Assembly (NCBI GenBank): GCA_029204225.1
Contig: MU833439.1
Span: 1-56,440 of the forward strand
DNA: 56,440 bases
Direction of reading: 5' to 3'
Source of the DNA: Diphasiastrum complanatum
Taxonomy: Eukaryota; Streptophyta; Lycopodiopsida; Lycopodiales; Lycopodiaceae
Shown: in pieces, positions 43,975 through 54,101 of the stretch
Position numbering within the stretch: the first letter of the stretch is position 1
Layout of the letters: every line of letters starts with the position of its first letter
Notes under the pieces: model-generated
What the model was told of the DNA's origin: nothing
The model's input: the letters and a program-made list of their open reading frames with translations, nothing else
Database searches by the model: none
Made by a program: the position numbers and the translations under genes

Positions 43975-44905
43975 AAAGAAACAAATGGGTGTCTAGAACA
44001 AAGTTTCATGCAAATGGCACAATAGCAAAGCATAAGGCACACCTAGTAGTGAAGGGCTATTAGCAAAACAATGGAATTGACTATGAAGAGACATTTGCTC
44101 CAGTGGCTAAGTGGACTACGCTATGCCTTATCATCGCCTTAGCATCTCATTTTGGGTGGAAGATCCATCAAATGGATGACACCACTGATAGCCGGAGCTA
44201 GATTTTCGAAGCAAGACTGTCCGAGCATAGAGGAAGAGAGATAGCAGATGGAGAAAACACCATATCAAAATTCGATCGGAAGTCTTATGTACCTGACGGT
44301 TTGCGTAGACCCGTCGCACTACACTTGATCTAGCATTCTTTGTTTACTCATTGAGTCAATTCTCTTCTAACCCTAGTATGGCACATTGGTTGATGGCAAA
44401 ACACATACTGCAATATCTAAAACGCACCCAAAATATGGGATTGACCTACAAAGCCGAAGAAGAATTCAAGCTGCAACACTACAGTGATGCAAGTTGGACG
44501 AGCTGCAAAGATGACAACAAGTTCATAACAGACGGTTGTTTGATAGCATGTGGAGTAGCGATACATTGGATCTGCAAGAAACAGACACTAGTAGCTCAAT
44601 CATCCTGCGAAGCCGAATATGTGGTAGCATCAAAGGTGTCAAACGAGGTAATATGGTTGTAGATGATGCTAGAAGCAATTGGCATACAACAGAGAGAACC
44701 ATGCACAATTATGATGGATTCTCAAAGTGTCATATATCTAGCCCAGGATCCAGTCTTCCATTCGAAGGGCCAAATTCATAAGATCAAATGAAATGATTGC
44801 AGACCTGCTGACCAGGCTGTTGGACAAACCATTTTTCACAAAATACAAAGGATCAATTGGATCTGGATAAAAGGAATGGCTGCATCCTTCAAGAGGGAGT
44901 GTCGG
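43975..44905 (+). pseudogene. copia-3 RT start and RNase H remnants
   Basis: RT opens with NKWVSRTKFHANGTIAKHKA, then HLVVKGY with a stop, NGIDYEETFAPVAKWTTL and LIIALASHFGWKIHQMD, and breaks near 44190. After about 150 bases the frame resumes as NPSMAHWLMAKHILQYLKRT, YSDASWTSCKDDNKFITDG, LVAQSSCEAEYVVAS and MMDSQSVIYLAQDPVFH, all RNase H landmarks, with several stops. It ends in the polypurine tract and LTR start. Confidence 0.85.
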
Positions 44906-44963
44906 AAATGGTGAACTCATGTCGAAGGACCAATGTCCTCAGACCAAGTAGGAAGAGGAACAG

Positions 44964-45640
44964 ATGAGAGAGTATCATTATAAATCAATACTTGGATTTC
45001 TCATGTATGCAATGGTCTGCACAAGACCTGATATCGCTTTTGCAGTCAGTTCACTCAGCCAATTCATGACAAATTTTGGCATTACTCATTGGAAGGCTCT
45101 TATAAGAGTCATGAGATACATTCAAGCTACCAGGGACCAGTGCATCTGCTATGGAGAAGTCAATAACGACAATAGATATTGGATCAGTGGATATTTCGAT
45201 GCAAACTAGGGAGGAGATGTAGATATTCATAAATCCAAATCTGGATTTACATTCTTCTTCAACGGTGGTCCTATCTCTTGGAATAGTCATAAGCAAACAT
45301 CTATTTCTCTTTCTTCTATAGAAGCAGAGTACATTGCTGTTTTTCAATCTATTAAAGAAACATTTTGGTTGAAATTTATTGTCAGACATTAGTTTGAGTC
45401 AGCACACCCCGAGATATTCTGCGACAATCAAACGGTCATTGCCTTATCGGCCAACCCTAGATTTCACTCTAGGAGTAAGTGAGTGTACATTCCTTCAATC
45501 ATTTTGTAATGTGAAACTACTCTACAGTTTTACTCTCATTGTCGAGACAATATTGAAGATTCAAGACCGTCTAAAAAAATACACATATTGTCGACACAGT
45601 GTCAAACAGACCTGAAATGATCATTCGAGGGTTACCAAAT
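44964..45640 (+). pseudogene. copia-4 RNase H remnant
   Basis: A different copia pol end begins YKSILGFLMYAMVCTRPDIA and includes FGITHWKALIRVMRYIQATR, ISGYFDAN.GGDVDIHKSK, SLSSIEAEYIAVFQSI and FCDNQTVIALSANPRFHSRS. Stops interrupt it near 45210 and 45390. The D, E and D residues of the RNase H site can still be traced. It follows the copia-3 LTR start by only 60 bases, so two elements are joined here. Confidence 0.82.
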
Positions 45641-46578
45641 AATAACTTCATCAGATAAATGATTGTGAAGTCTTATTTGACATTACATATTACGAGTCCA
45701 ATCTTGTATCTCCACGTGGCACTTGCCAAGTGAATAATGATGCATTCTGTTAGGGCTGTTCCATTAACATGTATAAATAGATCAGTAGATTAGTTCATTT
45801 CATAAGTTGAATCAATTCAAGTTTCAAGAGTAGTCACTCTTCTTCTTCTCCTCTCTCTCTGTTTCACCATAGGCGTAGACTGATCATTAATAAACTATTG
45901 CAATTACAGTTTGCCACTAGGACCTAGAATATCATACACCATTACTTCGTATATGATCATTAACATCTTGTTGGGGCTAAAGATACACCACCGCCAAAGG
46001 ATTAAATCCATGCTCGGCGTAGAATGGTTGGAAGAAATCCTTAGTTCGCCAGAGCCCTGCATCCTACCAATGGTGGATCTTGCAAGGACGCGGGATGTCA
46101 TAGTTTTAATAATATTCTAGAAGAAATAGTAGTGTCACACCGTTCGAGAAGATGATCGTAGCATTGTACAAAGACCAAGTTGACTGAAGCAAAACCTACC
46201 CTCTTTCTACCATACTTCTGGAAGCCTGAAAACTTCCATTGGTTGGAGGAGCACAGAGCGATTGATCGAGACACCAGGGTTGTAAGCAGTTGTCCTCGGT
46301 CCCTACCGCAAGGGCATTGTCGGCCCTTCCCCTTTTAGGGCTTTTTGATGAAACCAACCCCATGTTCGAAAAACCCCTAACAATGCCTGATCGCGAAATG
46401 AAGTAGTAGCTTCCCCAAACAAATTGGCTCCATCTGAGCTCATATAAGAGAATCACGACTAGCTCGGACTTTGAAGTGGTTGAAGTCTCCGACTTCTTCG
46501 AATTCCAAGATCCACATCAGTGATAGTAGAGCTACTTGGAGAACCGAAGTCGTGGAAGTCGACATCAGATTTACAACA
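45641..46578 (+). repeat. Probable copia LTR sequences
   Basis: The part at 45700-45900 has a TATA-like TATAAATAGA, a CT-rich stretch and AATAAACT, as in an LTR promoter and R region. The part ending TTTACAACA at 46578 directly precedes a primer site. Whether this is one LTR or two could not be decided, as there is no second copy to align. Confidence 0.45.
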
Positions 46579-46579
46579 A

Positions 46580-46593
46580 TGGTATCAGAGCCC
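46580..46593 (+). promoter_or_regulatory. copia primer binding site
   Basis: TGGTATCAGAGCCC is a full match to the initiator-Met primer site of plant copia elements. It is separated from the LTR end CAACA by one base. Confidence 0.88.
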
Positions 46594-46621
46594 GGTTCGC
46601 TTCTATCAGAGCCTTGTCACT

Positions 46622-47500
46622 GAGACTATGACTTCCATTAGCAACATCCAATCAAAGATTTGCACAATATTTGAAGCAGACGGGTCAACTTTCTTGGCCT
46701 AGAAGGTAAAGACTTCACTCATACTCAGAGGAGAAGCACTATGGCCATGGGTTGACATCACCGAAGAGATGTCAGCCAGCACAAACAAGGAACTTTGAGA
46801 GTGGAAGGAGAAGAACGACAAAGCAATAGTTGTCATCTCCTCTTCCATCGAAGACAACATTACCCTCAACCTTGCATCAATCTCCAATGCTAGAGAGATG
46901 ATGCACTCACAAGCTGATTTCAGACCAAGTCACGAAATCAAACTATTTATCTAGAAAATCAGCTCACCTATCAAAGATGAAATGGTAGTGATCTCACCAG
47001 CTTCATTAGAAAAATGAAGAACCTGTTCCTGTCATTACACAATGTTGGAACATAGCATGCAGTCTCACAAGAGAAGCAACTTAGCTACCTGCTATCTTCC
47101 CTACCAAGATCTTTCCAGACTACCATAACCCTGCTAGCTAAAGATCTTGTCATGACCTTCGACAAAGCAGTCATCGACATCAAGGCAGAAGTCGAAGCTA
47201 GTGAGCACTATGATGACAAAATCGAATCTGATCAGGCTCTCTACAACAACAAAGACTAGTCAAAGTAGAAGGCTTATCCTAAGAGAGAGTCGACAAGAAG
47301 GCAGGACCGAAGTCAGCAGAAAGAGAGAGATCAAGAAGGTAGATTGAAAGGAAGGAGCAAGCAGCAAGGCAATGACAAAAAGACATGCAATAGACGCAGA
47401 TGTGACGGCCACACAGTGGACACATGTTGGTTGAATCCAAAATTCAAGTGCATACATTGTCACAAAAAGGGGCATAGTTTTTGTTTTGCATCCCTTTTGC
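46622..47500 (+). pseudogene. copia-5 gag remnant
   Basis: A decayed gag starts with NIQSKICTIFEADGSTFLA (one stop), LILRGEALWPWVDI and AIVVISSSIEDNITLNLASI. After several frame changes and stops it ends with a Cys-His segment at about 47386-47496: CNRRRCDGHTVDTCW, then CIHCHKKGHS. These resemble zinc knuckles of copia gag. The sequence after 47500 is unrelated. Confidence 0.7.
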
Positions 47501-47533
47501 GGTTCGTGGTCGTGGAGGTGTGTTTGCGATTCG

Positions 47534-47555
47534 CGAATGATTCATGAATCATTCG
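47534..47555. repeat. Perfect 22-bp palindrome
   Basis: CGAATGATTCATGAATCATT plus CG reads the same on both strands. It is flanked by GATTCG on the left, which extends the pattern of TTCG/CGAA words. It lies where copia-5 gag similarity ends. Confidence 0.9.
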
Positions 47556-48960
47556 TGCTTTGAGTCAAAGACACGTTGACTGTCATGAATCGTTCTCGTT
47601 CGACCTTCGTGTCTTGTTCGTGCTGCGACAGAGTTGCAGGAGTTCACCATTTCTGACAGGAGGCCACTTTATGTACTTGCCAATGGGTGTTTAACAAATG
47701 GACAAAAGGGCTCAAAGGGCATGAAAATTGACAAGGCCTCATTTTGAAGGGGGACCCTTGAGATTTACTATAAAATGTAGTGAAGCAAATTCTTGGATGG
47801 ACTAACTGCATCAGTTTGAAAATTAAGTTCTTTGATCGGAGTTCTGATACGTATTGACCAATGTTTGAATTTTTGGGTTATGCTGGTTCAACCAAGTGAA
47901 TAATTGGGAATTTCTTAATGGATAGTTTTGTCAGATGACAAGTTCGAAAATTGGTGTGAGATTATGGCTATACGATGGGTTGGACTAGTGACTTAATTAT
48001 TTGTTTTTCTCATCAGTTGTTATACAAACTAGAGAAAAAATTGTTTTTAAAGTTGAAGCAAAAACATTCAGAGAAGAATCAGAGAAAGGTTTTTTTTTTC
48101 TTTCTTTATCATGCTTCACTAAATTGTCTGCCAATTAAACTGCTCTACGAAATTGTCAACTTCAGAAGCATTTTTCTTGTTTTCATCATTTATAGAGAGT
48201 GTAAACTAGACCCGACCTCTGTGAAACACCAGAGCGAGTAGCCTGCCGAAAATAGATGAAATACGCTGTCATGGTTAAGTCGCACATTATGCACACCACT
48301 TCCGGTATTGTCTAGCGAAATACCTAGACCCAGAATCTGGGAAACGCTACTGTCCAGTTTACAGGACGACACACGTAATGTACTCACCACGTCTCACTTG
48401 ACCTGTCCCACTTGAAAGTACAGTGTTTAGGGTGTCCAAGAAATAACAAAACAATCTTAATGGACGTACCCTTACTCGTCATAGGTTGGACTTTAGCGGA
48501 CACGCGACCAAATTTTCAAGATTAAAGTAGGTGTCTAGAAGTGAGATAGCACCAAAAATGAGTTGGACCCCGTATGATGGGGGAAGAGGATCAGTTCCAA
48601 CTCGCACGTAGTGATGTTTGCCAGTTAAGACAGAGAGGACCTCCATGCTACCACTTTTTCACCCCATAACTCTATCAATACCTATGCCCTGGAGACATTC
48701 TACGTAGAACACAACATTGTGGGGATTATAGTTACTTCGAGACATACGTGCTCACAGAGGACATATTTTGGCATCTGATAGAAGCCATCTCTGTCAAGTA
48801 CGTAGATATAGCCCACCTCTTTCTATCTAGAGAACCAGCGATACGATCACCTGGATCAGCTAGTAGTACCAGTCGAGACCAGGAATATGACTTAGGAGAA
48901 GATCCTAGATACAGAGTCGATGTTAGCAACAAAGTAAAATCAAAGTAAAATAAAACACCG
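47556..48960. other. No recognisable gene
   Basis: Moderate GC between 48190 and 48930 but only short frames in competing phases. No domain, LTR edge or repeat could be recognised. Confidence 0.5.
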
Positions 48961-49804
48961 TGGCATGTGTATTGGTCCGCTATGAGTACTTCTTAATAAA
49001 CTCCTACCATGGCATGTGTGTTATAAGTCCATGGGTAGAAACTTAATTAAATTCTAAACTTCTAAGTTAGAAAACTTAACTTAGAGAAGTTAAACTTAGA
49101 AACTTAAGCTTATAAAATAGAAGATTCTAAGTTATCTTGAGTTCTAAGTTTAGAGTCTTAGGTTTTCTAAGTCAAAAGTGGAGAATTTAAGAAGTCTTAG
49201 AATTGCAAGTTTTAGAAATTAATCCCATAAGTTAGTAGGAGCTTATGGAAGGCCCTTCTTGCTATAAGAAGAGAGAAATTTCCCTTGTAAAATAACACTT
49301 TGTGCTGAATTGCTCTCTAGAGATTATCGTTCTCTTTCTTTGTGTTCCCATTGGAAGGTGCATAGTTGAGGGAAGGCGCTAGGGCCTCCGCTTGCCTCCT
49401 TTCATTGGTTTTACTTGTGGCATGCTTTTATTTGCTTATTGTTTAGTATTAGCCGCAAGTCATATTTTCTAACCCCTTTTGGGTGTTAAGTAGGAGTTAG
49501 TCCTCTTGCTAGTTGGGAAGCCTTAGCATGATTTTATTCGTTGATCCTTGCTAATTGGGCCTCAGCAGGTTTATTTTATTTATTGGACATTGGCTAGTTG
49601 GGTACCGCCTTAGCCACACCTTAGTTAGTTTTATGTCCGTTCCGAGCACCAGTTGGGAAAGCCTTGGTGCTCCCTCCTTGTTTATGTTTTATTCACAGTT
49701 GAAAGCTTGTAGAACTTAGAAGGTGGACGACCGGTCTACCACTATATTACGCACGAACCCCTCATTAGACCTAGCCACCGTAGAAAGTAGAAATACTTCC
49801 AACA
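48961..49804 (+). repeat. Probable gypsy-3 5' LTR
   Basis: It ends ACTTCCAACA immediately before a gypsy primer site. A TATA-like CTATAAGAAGAG near 49262 and a T-rich stretch after it fit an LTR promoter. There are direct repeats of GGCATGTGTATTGG-like words near 48961 and 49010. The left end is a guess because there is no second copy. Confidence 0.55.
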
Positions 49805-49820
49805 TTGGCGCCGTTGCTGC
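49805..49820 (+). promoter_or_regulatory. gypsy-3 primer binding site
   Basis: TTGGCGCCGTTGCTGC follows the LTR end CA. It is the same primer-site type as gypsy-1 and sets plus orientation for the leader and gag that follow. Confidence 0.85.
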
Positions 49821-50289
49821 TTTTCAAGTTTTTTTTTCTACATAGCTTACTTGTTTTCTTTTTTACTAATGTGCTTGTTTGTATGCTTACCTGCTATTTT
49901 CCTTCACACTACAGCACAAGACTTCTTTCCAGGTCCTACATGAGCTACTGAACAACCTATCAAGCTGGGGGAATGCAATAAAAGTGTCAACTTGGGCATT
50001 TTCTTTGAAAGAAGTGACCCAAATTCACTGGTCAGTCTGTAGCCATAACAGACACTGATCTTCCATTCTATTACCTCCACAAATTTTGAATCTGTTCAGA
50101 TTTTCCAAAAACCCACTGTTTAATTGTCAAAATCCTTTGTTTTCCACCCAAATCTTTGTGTCGAAATTCGCCAGCTTCACTGATCCTAGATCTCCAACAG
50201 CTCCGCGAATTCTACTCAGAGATTTAGCTTGTTTTCTACCAAAAAATCACTTTTTTCACTATTATCCTTATCTATCAGCAAAACTTCTG

Positions 50290-51560
50290 TATTAGAATTC
50301 GCCGACCATACCACAAAATCGTCCACAATCTGAACGATTTCTATACATCCTCCGCAAATTTTTTCCTTTACAAAAAATCCAAAAAAATTAAAAAATTCAT
50401 ATTTTGTCTGTGAAAACTCCTTATCAGAATTCGCTGACCATATTACGAAATCGTTCACAATGTGCACGATTTCTGGGAAATTCTTAAAAAAAATAAAAAT
50501 AAAAAATCTCAGTATCAGAATTCGCCAACCATACCACAAAATCGTCCACAGTTTGAACGATTTCTATACATCCTTTGCAAATTCTTTCATTTACAAAAAT
50601 TTCAAAAAAATTAAAAAATTCATATTTTGTCTGTGAAAACTCATCAGAAGTCGTCGACCATACCAAAAAATTGTCCACAATGTGTACGATTTTTGGCTTA
50701 TTTAAAAAAAAATAAATTAAAAAAAAAAATCTCAGTATCTGAATTCGCCGACCATACTACGAAATTGCTCACAATTTGAACGATTTTTAAACATCATATG
50801 CGAATTTTGTCCTTTACAAAATAGTCAAAAATAAAATAAAAAATTCATATTTTGTCTGTGAAAACTCCTTATCAGAATTCGCTGACCATATTACGAAATC
50901 GTTCACAATGTGCACGATTTCTGGGAAATTCTTAAAAAAAAAAAAAAAAAAAAATCTCAGTATCAGAATTCGCCAACCATACCACAAAATCGTCTACAGT
51001 TTGAACGATTTCTATACATCCTTTGCGAATTCTTTCTTTTACAAAAATTTCAAAAAAATTAAAAAATTCATATTTTGTCTGTGAAAACTCATCAGAAGTC
51101 GTCGACCATATCAAAAAATTGTCCACAATGTGTACGATTTTTGGCTTATTTAAAAAAAAATTAAATTAAAAAAAAAAATCTCAGTATCTGAATTCGCCGA
51201 CCATACTACGAAATTGCTCACAATTTGAACGATTTTTAAACATCATATGCGAATTTTGTCCTTTACAAAATAGTCAAAAATAAAATAAAAAATTCATATT
51301 TTGTTTATGAAAACTCCTTATCAGAATTCGTCGACTATACCACAAAATCATCCACAATGTGCACGATTTTTGACGAGTTTTAAAAAATAAATAGATAAAT
51401 AAATAAAAAATCTCAGTGTCAGAATTCGTCGACCGTTACCACGAAATCGCCCACAGTATAAATGATGTTTATACATCCTTTGCAAATTCTGTCCTTTATA
51501 AAAAAATCCAATTTTTTTTAAAAAAAAAATCCATATTTTGTCAGTGAAAATTTTCTGTTA
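50290..51560. repeat. 448-bp higher-order tandem repeat in gypsy-3 leader
   Basis: The phrase TTATCAGAATTCG recurs at 50421, 50869 and 51318, a period of 448-449 bases. Each large unit contains four diverged subunits built on GAATTCGCCGACCATAC, ACAAAATCGTCCACAAT and ACGATTT, at spacings of about 91, 130, 90 and 137 bases. The large units are far more alike than their subunits, as in alphoid-type higher-order repeats. Minus-strand frames across it repeat the same peptide and are not genes. Confidence 0.92.
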
Positions 51561-51699
51561 GAATTCGCGAGTACTGTATTCTGATTCAACAGCCTGTTTG
51601 TGAGTTCTACGCTTGTCTGCAAATTCTGTTACTCCAATAAAGTATAGATTCTTGTCCAAATTCATTGTCTTGCAAGTAAACCATCTTTTTGACCTTTTG

Positions 51700-52389
51700 T
51701 GGCCAAGTACAGTATTGTATTGATCATTTGTACTGTTATTTTATTTCTAATTCTGCATCTTGTCACGAGATTGTGCTGAATCTTCTAATCCTGCACCTCC
51801 ACGCCTAGAACGCAGAATCCCACGCATTGTTGCACCAAAGTACGATAGAGAATCTGACCCAATTAGATTTCTTCAAAACTTTGATAATGCATGTCACTTC
51901 TATGGAGCCACCTCTGAAACTGAAAAGCTCAAACTATTTCCTATGGTGCTCTATGGAACAGCCAAAGAGTAGTATCTCAACCTAGAAGTTCCTGATCATA
52001 TTTCTTGGAATACCCTCAAAGACGCTTTTATCAAGCATTTCAAACCTTCTAAACTGACTCAAAGTCCATTCATCCAAATCACACATATCAAGATGCGTCG
52101 CGAAGAGTCTGTAAGAAGCTACATTGAATATTTTAAATGTCTCAAGGTAGAATGTGTTGATGAGCATATCACCGAACGAATGGCCATCAAATTGTTCCTG
52201 GTTGAACTCCCTAAAAGTATCCGCCGAGAACTAAAACCAGTTGATCTTTATGATCAACTTAAGGATGTAATGATTGATGCCCTTCGCAAAGAAGATGAAG
52301 GGACCGATGAGGACTTTGATTATTGTGACAAGAAATCCAAACTCCCCGAACGTCTTCACAACCAAAGGCTTGTGCATATTCAATACTAA
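51700..52389 (+). pseudogene. gypsy-3 gag with one stop
   Basis: The capsid domain reads RRIPRIVAPKYDRESDPIRF, LQNFDNACHFYGATSETEKL, then AKE, a TAG at 51970, and YLNLEVPDHISWNTLKDAFI, KHFKPSKLTQSPFIQITHIK, RSYIEYFKCLKVE and AIKLFLVELPKSIRRELKP. The TAG replaces the conserved Trp of the family (the related gag at 37595-38300 has ARDWFFNL), as a single TGG to TAG change would do. It ends at a TAA at 52387; the zinc knuckle and pol are missing. Confidence 0.82.
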
Positions 52390-52627
52390 CAATGTTCTGT
52401 TCAATGTATTGTTGACAATCTCCACTTCTGTGGATGAACACTCTCCTTGAGTGGATGAACCTTCGGCCTCAGGCCCTTCCGGGGCAGAAGGCCCCCCACC
52501 CCCCGCACTTAACTTTGATTTGACGCATACTAGGATGTTCACCCGGACTCAACTCTGACATTTTTTCCCATTTTCATTCTCTAAACTGCACGTACTTCAA
52601 AAGTTGAAAGGCTTTCACATGGGACCA

Positions 52628-53017
52628 TGGCCTTTACACTCATTCATTTACATGCATCAGAACGTGGGACATTCGAGAAGTTCACGCAACTCTCAGAAAG
52701 AAATCAGCATTTGCACACTGTCTTCAGCAGCAGCCTCACAGCAAACAAGCAGTTGAACAACTGGACGCTACACAAGGAAACGTTGGTTGATAAATTAAAG
52801 ATCTGCTCAACTTGTCTACTTCAACCCAACAGAGCTCCATGTTGCCTTGCAGCGTTATATTTCCAGGAATTTCAGGACTTCAAGCAGTGTTACGGTCTGC
52901 AGAAGAAACTCAGTTCTTTCTCAACAGCAAAATATGGCAGATGATCAAGAGCATATCTCTAAAGAGGAGGCAAACGGGTCTTCAACAATATTAGGACACA
53001 TTGGTTCCTCACTCTGA
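52628..53017 (+). pseudogene. Conserved small ORF block, copy next to lectin copy 3
   Basis: It starts with an ATG matching that of 3403 (MAFTLIH), then about 167 extra bases, then GISGLQAVLRSAEETQ and, in another frame, MADDQEHISKEEANGSSTIL ending in TGA at 53015-53017. A run TTCTTTCTCAACAG before the last part looks like a splice acceptor. It may be the end of a multi-exon gene in which the last frame is the final exon. The family is unknown. Confidence 0.35.
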
Positions 53018-53283
53018 ATCAGCACTTCAGACTTCAAAACCTGTCAAGGAAACGCAATGTCACATCTTATTATCTATATATATTGTTGGCTAATGAAAGA
53101 ATTATGCAATGCTCTGCAGCATGCAATAATAAAGTGCAGCATAATTTAATTACTTACCAAATGGAACAGCCTCCATGATCAAGAGAATCATTTGCATTTC
53201 AAGAATCGTTATATTCAAAAACATACCTATTAAAGAAGTAGAAAGAGACTGAATATATGAAGCTGGACGCCCAGGAGCTGTTT

Positions 53284-53649
53284 TTATTCAACAAAGAAAG
53301 AGATTACAAAAAGCCAAAACATGGTTGATTGCTGACATATGCTAGAGTAACATGCTGATATAGTAATACTAAGCCAAAGCAACTCCTGGCTGACATCAAC
53401 TTGAAAAAGCCGGGAGGATCTCGTTACCATCGCGGTACGGAAGACGACCGCCCCAAAAGTGCAATCCGTGTGCACACCGGCCCAAAAGTTAAGGCTTTGG
53501 ATCCTCTGTCCCTCATAAAGTTCGTTTGGTGCAATTATATTATTCGTTACTAAAATTTGACTACTTGAAATTTTGAAGAGTGTGAATGCCAATGCCAACC
53601 CTACATGTAGACTCATCTCAAATTTGGCGATCATCTCCAAATGTTGCAT
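53284..53649 (-). pseudogene. GNA-like lectin copy 3, broken by internal deletion
   Basis: The signal peptide and first 40 mature residues match copy 2 (NIIAPNELYEGQRIQSLNFW, AGVHTDCTFGA). One base is then missing in the GGCGG(G)TCG stretch, which shifts the frame. About 30 codons on, the coding sequence jumps to the 3' untranslated region: the whole sugar-site segment QxDxNxVxY and the C-terminal half are deleted. The remaining frame reads through former untranslated sequence to 53284. It cannot make a lectin. The promoter with TATATAA at 53710-53716 remains. Confidence 0.85.
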
Positions 53650-54007
53650 GCAAACACGCACTCACAACGGAGAGAGAGAGAGATGCTTCTCATGATTACA
53701 ACTCTTGGGTTATATAATGAGTTGTGGGATTGCGAACTTACATTTTTAAAATGGAATCTAGCCCATATTGTGAGAGGCAACAATTACAACCAATCAAATT
53801 TGTAGGACAAAATAATGTCCCGTTACCATGGCTTAGACAATGGCATCATGCCACAATGCTCCGAACTAAGTCGACTAAGGTATAGATCCCTTTTTGTACA
53901 ATTGTTTTTAGAGATCCCTTTGCACCCAAAACGACAACAGTTAAATTGAATTTTATAGTCGACACTTCCACGTGGAAGCCACTTTGAGAGAGAAATGCTT
54001 AAGCATG

Positions 54008-54010
<3 letters not shown>

Positions 54011-54098
<88 letters not shown>
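54011..54098. repeat. Compound (GT)n-(GA)n microsatellite in block 3
   Basis: About 20 GT repeats are followed by about 24 GA repeats, at the same place as the tract at 23842-23914 but longer in the GT part. Block 1 lacks it. Confidence 0.95.

Positions 54099-54101
<3 letters not shown>

Larger units (their letters stand above)
42541..44905 (+). mobile_element. Ty1/copia element, copia-3 (defective)
   Basis: A primer site TGGTATCAGAGCCC at 42827-42840 follows LTR-like sequence. Zinc knuckle and protease (43362-43848), the start of RT (about 43975-44190), RNase H (about 44348-44790) and a polypurine run GAGGGAG before an LTR start at 44900 follow in the right order. Integrase and most of RT are deleted. 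The left LTR edge is not defined and only the first bases of the right LTR (TGTCGGAAATGGTGAACTC) remain before another element begins. Confidence 0.8.

Noticed and set aside
48190-48950. Possible coding region in a moderately GC-rich stretch
   Set aside because: Frames are about 66 codons, on both strands, and show no motif.
50216-51126. Minus-strand frames repeating FSQTKYEFFNFF and IVQTVDDFVVW
   Set aside because: Translation of the 448-bp tandem repeat; they start and stop with the repeat and have no independent support.
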